Shown in pieces: positions 59,269 to 64,000 of a stretch of 64,000 bases of DNA. Source of the DNA: Streptomyces composti (GTDB lineage: Bacteria > Actinomycetota > Actinomycetes > Streptomycetales > Streptomycetaceae); NCBI RefSeq assembly GCF_012034205.1, contig NZ_JAATEM010000030.1, positions 27,510 to 91,509 on the forward strand, read 5' to 3'. Both the position numbers and the translations under genes were made by a program. The notes below the pieces were generated by a model. That model was not told the DNA's origin and searched no databases. It worked only from the letters and a program-made list of their open reading frames with translations. How positions within the stretch are numbered: position 1 is the first letter of the stretch; every line of letters starts with the position of its first letter.

Positions 59269-59550
59269 TCAGCGGATGGCGAAGCCGTCGTAACCCCCGC
59301 GCGGTGTGTCCCAGATCTCTGTGACTCCCTCCACGCGCCCGGGCGTGTCGCCGGTCTGGAGCCAGGCGAGGAGACGTCCACAGCGGGCACGGGGACCCTC
59401 GGCCACCACCTGGACGCGCCCGTCCTCCAGGTTGAGGGCGAAACCGCTCAGGCCGCCGATCTCCAGCGCCTTGGCGCGCGTGAACCAGCGGAAACCCACT
59501 CCTTGGACATGGCCGCGCACCCAGGCGACCAGTCGCACATCCTCGCTCAT
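59269..59550 (-). CDS. acylphosphatase
   Basis: This 93-residue enzyme hydrolyses acyl phosphates such as acetyl- or carbamoyl phosphate. The catalytic Arg21 lies in the signature VQGVGFRWFTR (residues 15-25), and the catalytic Asn40 in GFALNLEDGRVQVVAEG. The length and the single alpha/beta ferredoxin-like fold are typical. It lies between smc and mutM, a location shared with other streptomycetes. It is divergent from the CAP-domain gene. Confidence 0.93.
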   Translation of the reverse strand: MSEDVRLVAWVRGHVQGVGFRWFTRAKALEIGGLSGFALNLEDGRVQVVAEGPRARCGRLLAWLQTGDTPGRVEGVTEIWDTPRGGYDGFAIR

Positions 59551-59639
59551 GTCTGCAACCTAACCGGACAATGTCACACCGGGCACTCCGTCCCCTCGCG
59601 CCATGCGGTACCGTCCCGACCCAATGAATCTCATATGAA

Positions 59640-59658
59640 ACTCACTCGATCGTGTGAG
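59640..59658. promoter_or_regulatory. near-palindrome upstream of the CAP-domain gene
   Basis: CTCACTCGATCGTGTGAG is an almost perfect 18-base inverted repeat (two mismatches) about 55 bases upstream of the ATG at 59711. It also lies in the promoter zone of the divergent acylphosphatase gene. It is a candidate operator. Confidence 0.4.
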
Positions 59659-59710
59659 TTTTGTGTCGATCGCGAGGACGAGCGACCACAAGGACGAGGA
59701 AGGCCAGAAC

Positions 59711-61294
59711 ATGGGACGCCACCGACGCTCCGACGCCGGCCGCGCCGCCAGGGGCCGCGCCACGGGGGTCACTCACCACGACGGCATGCCGGGCGGCGGC
59801 CACGACCCGCTGACCGCCCTGCCGGACGAGTCGGCGCCCACGATGGGCATCGCGCCGTACCTGAACCCGGAGGCGTACGCCGAGACGTACGCGAAGAGCG
59901 AGGCCTATCTCTTCGCCACCGACGACGGATCGCAGGGCACCGGGGCCGAAACCGCCACGGCCGTCCTGACCGGCGAGGACTTCCCGCCCGACGTCGCCTC
60001 CCCCTCCGCCCCGACGCAGGGCGGCTTCACCGGCGGCGCCCCCGCGGCGGACGGCTTCGCCGGCACCGGCACCGCCGGGCACGGATTCCCCGCGGCCGAC
60101 GGCTACCCGTACGCCACCGGCGACGGCCTGCCGACGGGCGGCTACGCCGGTGACGCCTACCCGTGGGCCGGCCTCGCGGCCCCCGGCGATCTCCCCGGGC
60201 ACGGATTCCCCGGCGACACCTACGCGTACGACCGGTCGGCCGCCGCCACCGAGGTCCTGGATCTCGGCAGCCTCGACGACGGTGGCTGGGCCGGCAGCGT
60301 CTCGGCTTCGGACCCCTCGGACACCTTCCGCTCCCGGCCCGGGCCCTCCAAGAGCAGCTTCACCAGCCGGGACTTCACCGGCGGCGCCTTCCGCAGCACG
60401 CCCCTGCGGGACGAGGGCTTCCCGCCCGGGGGCGGCACCGCGCGCGGCAGCGCCCACCGGCGCCGCAAGAAGAAGGCGCCGACGCCCGTCCGCAGCGGCC
60501 TGCTCGGCGTCTCCGCCGCCGTCGCCTTCGGCACGGTGGCGGTCGCCACGGGTGCCGTTCCGGGCCTCGAGAACTACAAGCTCGGCGGGGACAGCTCGCC
60601 CAGCGACAGCGTCCAGGCGGGCGACGCGCCCACCAGCACGCCCACCGAGCAGGGCGGTGCGTCGGGCGGCAGCCTGGAGACCCCGGGACGCGAGACGGGC
60701 AGCCAGGCGAGCCGCGACGGACAGCGCGCCACCTCCCCGGCCCCGGCCCCGTCCACCTCCGAGGCGGCGCCCACCGAGACGCCGGAGAAGGAGGACCGCG
60801 CCGAGACGCCGGAGAAGAAGCCGGAGACGGAGGAGGCGGCCGGCGGCGCGACGGCGGCCCCCGACAAACCGGGCAACTCCGAGCGCGGGGCCCGGAAGGG
60901 CGCCGCCTCGGCGTCGGAACAGGCAGCCGCCGCGCAGGTACTGGCGCTGGTCAACCAGGAGCGGGCCAAGGCGGGCTGCCGCCCGGTCACCCCGAGCCAG
61001 GAGCTGGCGGACCTCGCCGCGGCGTTCAGCGAGGACATGGCCAAGCGGGGCTTCTTCGACCACACCGATCCCGACGGCGCCACCCCGTGGGACCGCGCGG
61101 AGCGGGCCGGCATAGCCGACCTGGGCGGCGAGAACATAGCCCGCGGCCAGGCCGACGCCGCCGCCGTGATGCAGGCCTGGATGGACAGCCCCGGCCACCG
61201 GGCCAACATCCTCAACTGCGACTTCAAGACCCTCGGCGTCGGCGTCCACTTCGGCCCCGGCGGCCCTTGGTGGACCCAGAACTTCGGCTACTGA
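59711..61294 (+). CDS. membrane-anchored CAP/SCP-domain extracellular protein
   Basis: This 527-residue protein starts at ATG 59711 with GAGGAAGG upstream. The first ~250 residues are Gly/Ala/Asp/Tyr-rich and disordered (cytoplasmic). A basic HRRRKKK stretch precedes one membrane segment at about 261-283 (GLLGVSAAVAFGTVAVATGAV). A Pro/Glu/Thr-rich linker leads to a C-terminal CAP domain (about 401-527) with ALVNQERAKAGCRPVTPSQEL, FDHTDPDGATPWDRAERAGI, GENIARGQADAAAVMQAWMD and SPGHRANILNCDF, including the conserved His-Glu/His-Arg positions. CAP proteins are secreted, with varied roles; bacterial members are mostly uncharacterised. Topology places the CAP domain outside the cell. Confidence 0.87.
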   Translation: MGRHRRSDAGRAARGRATGVTHHDGMPGGGHDPLTALPDESAPTMGIAPYLNPEAYAETYAKSEAYLFATDDGSQGTGAETATAVLTGEDFPPDVASPSAPTQGGFTGGAPAADGFAGTGTAGHGFPAADGYPYATGDGLPTGGYAGDAYPWAGLAAPGDLPGHGFPGDTYAYDRSAAATEVLDLGSLDDGGWAGSVSASDPSDTFRSRPGPSKSSFTSRDFTGGAFRSTPLRDEGFPPGGGTARGSAHRRRKKKAPTPVRSGLLGVSAAVAFGTVAVATGAVPGLENYKLGGDSSPSDSVQAGDAPTSTPTEQGGASGGSLETPGRETGSQASRDGQRATSPAPAPSTSEAAPTETPEKEDRAETPEKKPETEEAAGGATAAPDKPGNSERGARKGAASASEQAAAAQVLALVNQERAKAGCRPVTPSQELADLAAAFSEDMAKRGFFDHTDPDGATPWDRAERAGIADLGGENIARGQADAAAVMQAWMDSPGHRANILNCDFKTLGVGVHFGPGGPWWTQNFGY

Positions 61295-61528
61295 GCCGGA
61301 GAGAGCCGTTCGAGGCCCTGGGGCCCCGGGAGTTCCGGGTGTTCCGGGAGGGTCGTAGGACCTGGCTCCGGCCCCCTGGGCCGTCTCCGGGCCCCTCCCC
61401 CGCCGCGGGGCCGTCGACGCGCGCACGGGGCCTCACAGGGCCTTTCTGCGCGGGTGCAGGGCGGGCGTACCGGCACGTGCGGCCACCGGGCGGCTGAGCC
61501 CCTGAGTGAGCCGCAGGAGCCCCGAAAG

Positions 61529-61696
61529 TCAGCGCGGCGCCGGCCCGCGCACGGGTCGCGGCGGGCGCTGGCACCTGGGGCAGTAGTAGCTGGAGCGGTT
61601 CATCCAGGGGCGGCGGCGGATGGGGGTGCCGCAGCGGCGGCACGGGAGGTTCTCGCGGCCGTAGGCGTCCAGGGAGCGGTCGAAGTAGCCGGACTC
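61529..61696 (-). pseudogene. mutM: truncated 3' fragment of formamidopyrimidine-DNA glycosylase
   Basis: Only the last ~55 codons of mutM remain: ESGYFDRSLDAYGREN, then the zinc finger CRRCGTPIRRRPWMNRSSYYCPRCQ (two CxxC pairs) and a Pro/Arg tail. Full MutM is about 285 residues; the catalytic N-terminal proline, the H2TH domain and everything before the zinc finger are absent. An ATG at 61750 keeps the frame open but the ~18 residues before ESGYF are unrelated to MutM. Homology stops abruptly near 61697. The location next to acylphosphatase and smc is the normal chromosomal place for mutM, so this is the resident gene, cut. Confidence 0.82.
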
Positions 61697-61710
61697 GATA
61701 CGTTTGTAAC

Positions 61711-61760
61711 GTTCACGAATGGCCTGTCGAGTTGTCACTCGACTGACCATTCACGTGAAG
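61711..61760. repeat. long imperfect palindrome next to the mutM breakpoint
   Basis: TTCACG-AATGGCCTGTCGAGT on the left is mirrored by ACTCGACTGACCATTCACGTGAA on the right, around TGTC; the inner seven-base arms (61726-61732, 61737-61743) are exact. It begins about 15 bases beyond the end of mutM similarity. It may be a recombination arm site, a terminator or an operator. Confidence 0.55.
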
Positions 61761-62121
61761 AGCCGACTCGCACTTGGAAGCGGCCGAAGCCAAGCAGGTC
61801 GAGAACCAGCGTATCGATTCCTGACCTGCACGTCTCTGACCGCTTCCGAGACCATCATCCGAACCTGTCAGGCCTCTCCAGACCTCAAGCGACCTGGATA
61901 TCCTGGTAGCCAATGACGTACTTGAGCGCTAGAACACCGTCGACTATCTCGAGCTAGTTGCGGATCGCGCCAACCTTCGTACTATCGATGTCACCTTGCG
62001 AACTCGTGGAGATCCGGCGTAGTCCGACGCTGATGCGCCCGTGAGCTGCACTTGAGTGCGTTGTCCATGGAAAAGCTCCGTGGAGTCGAACGGGCGCTCG
62101 CCTCTCGATCAATGCGGGCGG
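61751..62121. other. 371-base lower-GC spacer with a possible nucleotidyltransferase remnant
   Basis: At 61888-61929 the plus strand reads SDLDILVANDVLER before TAG, then NTVDYLELVADRANL and RTIDVTLRTRG up to a stop at 62022. SDLDILV followed by a helix and a DV strand is the pattern of minimal (MNT-type) nucleotidyltransferases. The upstream GS motif is missing and a stop interrupts, so if real it is a decayed fragment. No intact gene is seen in this stretch. Confidence 0.35.
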
Positions 62122-62805
62122 TCAGGAGACTTCCCTGCTCAACTTGCCCAGCCATTCGACGAGCAGCTGAGTCTCGGTGGCGCCCAGGATGTGTGGATGT
62201 GCAGCGGCAACCTCGATCGCCGCGTTGAGGGCGTCTCCCTGTCCGGTCGCCGTGCCGGTGATCGCCGCCACCACTCCCTCGCGCACAGCGTGGCTCAGCT
62301 CCGGGTCCGGCTGCGCAAGCATGATCTGGCGCAGGGTGACGCCGATGTTCGAGACGAGGACATGGGCTGCGGCCTGATCCGGCGACACCGCCAGGCGACC
62401 CTGATCAGCGGCCCGCGCGGTGAGCCCTTTCAGTATCTCGTTCGCTCTCGACTGGCCGGCGGGCGAGTGACCCGGGCTGACCTTGCCGTACATGAGGGTG
62501 TAGAAGCCCGGGTTGGTCAGGCCGAATGCGACGTGGGCATCCCATCCGGCCCGTATGTCCTGGATCGGGTCTCCTGAGGACTCCATCGCCGCCTTCTCGC
62601 CGAGGTAGAGGTCGAAGCCGTGCTCGACGACGGCGTCGATCAACCCCTGCTTGGAGCCGAAGAAGTGGTACAGGGTCGGCATCTTCACGCCCACCGCGTC
62701 GCATACCGCGCGCAGGGAGAAGTCCTCGCCGGGCGAGGCGGCGATGAGGTCAGCGGCAGCGGAGATCAGCCTCTCCCGTGTATCACTCGACGCCATCTCC
62801 ATCAT
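62122..62805 (-). CDS. TetR-family transcriptional regulator
   Basis: This 227-residue regulator has a TetR helix-turn-helix at about residues 10-55 (FSLRAVCDAVGVKMPTLYHFFGSKQGLIDAVV) and a ligand domain with NPGFYTLMYGKVSPGHSP and HVLVSNIGVTLRQIMLAQPD. The C-terminal part resembles TetR_C regulators found beside SDR genes. The start could be ATG 62805, 62802 or 62796; no clear ribosome-binding site precedes any, so the message may be leaderless or weakly translated. It is divergent from the SDR gene, and a perfect TGTAGC-CAC-GCTACA operator lies between them. Confidence 0.85.
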   Translation of the reverse strand: MMEMASSDTRERLISAAADLIAASPGEDFSLRAVCDAVGVKMPTLYHFFGSKQGLIDAVVEHGFDLYLGEKAAMESSGDPIQDIRAGWDAHVAFGLTNPGFYTLMYGKVSPGHSPAGQSRANEILKGLTARAADQGRLAVSPDQAAAHVLVSNIGVTLRQIMLAQPDPELSHAVREGVVAAITGTATGQGDALNAAIEVAAAHPHILGATETQLLVEWLGKLSREVS

Positions 62806-62822
62806 GTCGCTATAGTACCGTG

Positions 62823-62837
62823 TGTAGCCACGCTACA
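62823..62837. promoter_or_regulatory. TetR-type operator between divergent genes
   Basis: TGTAGC (62823-62828) and GCTACA (62832-62837) are exact inverted repeats around CAC. They lie in the 64-base gap between the TetR and SDR start codons, overlapping the likely promoter of each (for the TetR gene a -10 TACTAT at 62811-62816 on the minus strand). Confidence 0.65.
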
Positions 62838-62869
62838 TTGATACATACTGGTGACACAGAGGAAGCACG

Positions 62870-63625
62870 ATGACCGAGCACACTCTCGCAGGAAAGAACG
62901 TCCTCATCGCCGCGGGCGCGAAGAACCTCGGCGGCCTGATCGCCCGCCAGGCGGCCGAGGCCGGGGCGAACGTCGCGATCCACTACAACTCCGATTCGAC
63001 GCGCCCGGACGCTGAGCGGACCCTTGCCGCTGTCGAGGCCGCCGGGGTCAAGGGCGCGATGTTCCAGGGTGATCTCACCGTCCCGGCCAACGTCGAGCGA
63101 CTGTTCGCCGATGCGGAGGCGGCGATCGGGAAGATCGACGTCGCCGTGAACACGGTCGGCAAGGTCCTGCGCAAGCCGATCGTCGAGACGACTGAAGACG
63201 AGTACGACTCGATGTTCGACATCAACTCCAAGGCCGCGTACTTCTTCATCAAGGAGGCCGGCAGGAAGCTCGCCGACGGCGGGAAGGTCATCACGATCGT
63301 CACCTCGCTGCTCGCGGCGTTCACCGACGGGTACTCGACCTATGCCGGCGGCAAGTCCCCTGTGGAGCACTTCACTCGTGCAGCGGCGAAGGAGTTCGCT
63401 GAGCGGGGCATCTCGGTCACCGCGATCGCGCCGGGGCCGATGGACACCCCGTTCTTCTACGGGCAGGAGACCCCTGAGCGGGTCGAGTTCCACAAGTCGC
63501 AGGGCATGGGGAACCAGCTGACCAAGATCGAGGACATCGCACCCATCGTGCGCTTCCTCGCGACCGAGGGCTGGTGGATCACCGGGCAGACGATCTTCGC
63601 CAACGGCGGCTACACCACTCGCTGA
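62870..63625 (+). CDS. SDR-family oxidoreductase
   Basis: This 251-residue protein starts at ATG 62870 with GAGGAAG upstream. It has the short-chain dehydrogenase layout: an atypical glycine loop (AGAKNLGG, residues 15-22), catalytic Ser146 (IVTSLLAAF), Tyr158 and Lys162 (YSTYAGGKSP), and the C-terminal ITGQTIFANGGYTTR typical of the FabG-like branch. The NNAG motif is changed to N94-T-V-G (AVNTVGKV), which is unusual. NAD(P)-dependent reduction or oxidation of a small molecule is likely, with the substrate unknown. A NTF2-like gene follows 14 bases later, so the two probably act in one pathway. Confidence 0.85.
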   Translation: MTEHTLAGKNVLIAAGAKNLGGLIARQAAEAGANVAIHYNSDSTRPDAERTLAAVEAAGVKGAMFQGDLTVPANVERLFADAEAAIGKIDVAVNTVGKVLRKPIVETTEDEYDSMFDINSKAAYFFIKEAGRKLADGGKVITIVTSLLAAFTDGYSTYAGGKSPVEHFTRAAAKEFAERGISVTAIAPGPMDTPFFYGQETPERVEFHKSQGMGNQLTKIEDIAPIVRFLATEGWWITGQTIFANGGYTTR

Positions 63626-63639
63626 CAGGGAGGGATGAG

Positions 63640-63969
63640 ATGACGGACCTGACGATCCCCGAGCCCGTGTCGTCGTTCATCGACGCCGTCAACCGACACG
63701 ACGAGACGGCGTTCCTCGGAGCGTTCACCCCGGACGGCGCGGTCGACGACTGGGGCCGTGTGTTCACAGGACGCGACGAGATCAAACGATGGAGCGACAA
63801 GGAGTTCATCGGGGCGCGCGGCACGCTCGCCGTCGAGGAGGTCGACGTCGCGGGCAGCACGATCACCGTCGTCGGCGACTGGCGTTCGAACTACGCCAAC
63901 GGACGCTCCACGTTCATCTTCGACATCGCAGGCGACAAGCTCGCGAAGATGACCATCCGCGAGGGCTGA
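63640..63969 (+). CDS. NTF2-like / SnoaL-type protein
   Basis: This 109-residue protein starts at ATG 63640 with AGGGAGGG upstream; the nearby ATG 63635 ends at once. It has the cone-like fold pattern of the NTF2/SnoaL family: EPVSSFIDAVNRHDETAFLGAFTPDGAVDDWGRVFTGRDEIKRW, then beta strands GTLAVEEVDVAGSTITVVGDW and STFIFDIAGDKLAKMTI. Members include ketosteroid isomerase, polyketide cyclases and ligand-binding proteins; catalytic residues cannot be assigned. It is co-transcribed with the SDR gene under TetR control. Confidence 0.82.
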   Translation: MTDLTIPEPVSSFIDAVNRHDETAFLGAFTPDGAVDDWGRVFTGRDEIKRWSDKEFIGARGTLAVEEVDVAGSTITVVGDWRSNYANGRSTFIFDIAGDKLAKMTIREG

Positions 63970-64000
63970 GAACGCTTCTTCGCACCTCGAGCGGGCGTCT

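Noticed and set aside
61529..61750. The mutM remnant as an independent small zinc-finger gene
   Set aside because: The sequence is clearly the end of MutM, and the ATG at 61750 lies in unrelated DNA without a ribosome-binding site. A truncated fragment is the simpler reading.
1..64000. CRISPR arrays, rRNA, intact transposons or integrase genes
   Set aside because: No regularly spaced direct repeats of CRISPR size, no rRNA-like sequence, and no transposase or integrase motifs were seen by eye. A dedicated search could still find a remnant.

Overview
The window is chromosomal DNA from a Streptomyces. GC is very high, GTG starts are common, and whiG, nsdA, four clustered signal peptidases, glcP and a LAETG surface protein are present. 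From memory, gene order follows the core S. coelicolor chromosome from about SCO5661 down to SCO5573 (polyamine genes, rlmN, cdsA-frr-pyrH-tsf-rpsB, whiG, dprA-comM, sipZYXW-rplS-trmD-rimM-rpsP, ffh, glnD-glnK-amtB, ftsY, nsdA, glcP, smc, acylphosphatase, mutM). Synteny was not computed. No rRNA, tRNA, CRISPR array or intact insertion sequence was seen.

Layout: 1-6.0 kb holds the end of a glycerophosphodiester phosphodiesterase, a membrane protein and a polyamine/GABA catabolic group (substrate-binding lipoprotein, aminobutyraldehyde dehydrogenase, Lrp regulator, aminotransferase). 6-15 kb holds a degenerate ABC ATPase with its permease, a VOC protein, a LOG-family protein, a sortase-anchored surface protein, and a thiamine ABC transporter preceded by a TPP riboswitch. 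15-21 kb is rlmN followed by accessory genes: small membrane proteins, regulators, a lipoprotein with a duplicated four-cysteine module, a ribbon-helix-helix gene beside an iteron-like array, and a TetR gene under a nested palindrome.

21-39 kb is housekeeping: cdsA, frr, pyrH, tsf and rpsB; a secreted M23 protein; sporulation sigma factor whiG; dprA, comM and yraN; the signal peptidase cluster; and rplS, trmD, rimM, khpA and rpsP. 39-59.6 kb carries a SprT-like protein, a methyltransferase, both SRP GTPases (ffh, ftsY), the nitrogen-sensing operon amtB-glnK-glnD with a GlnR-like box, nsdA, an LLM-oxidoreductase pseudogene, glcP, smc and acylphosphatase.

The right end is the least ordinary part. 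After a secreted CAP-domain protein, mutM is present only as its last ~55 codons. Sequence beyond about position 61697 is not mutM. It holds a long imperfect palindrome, a possible decayed nucleotidyltransferase remnant, and a divergent TetR / SDR-NTF2 cassette with its own operator. This looks like the edge of an inserted island or a rearrangement breakpoint in mutM. The strongest leads for something undescribed are this junction, the RHH/iteron module at 19.1-20.0 kb and the duplicated-cysteine lipoprotein at 17.9-19.0 kb.
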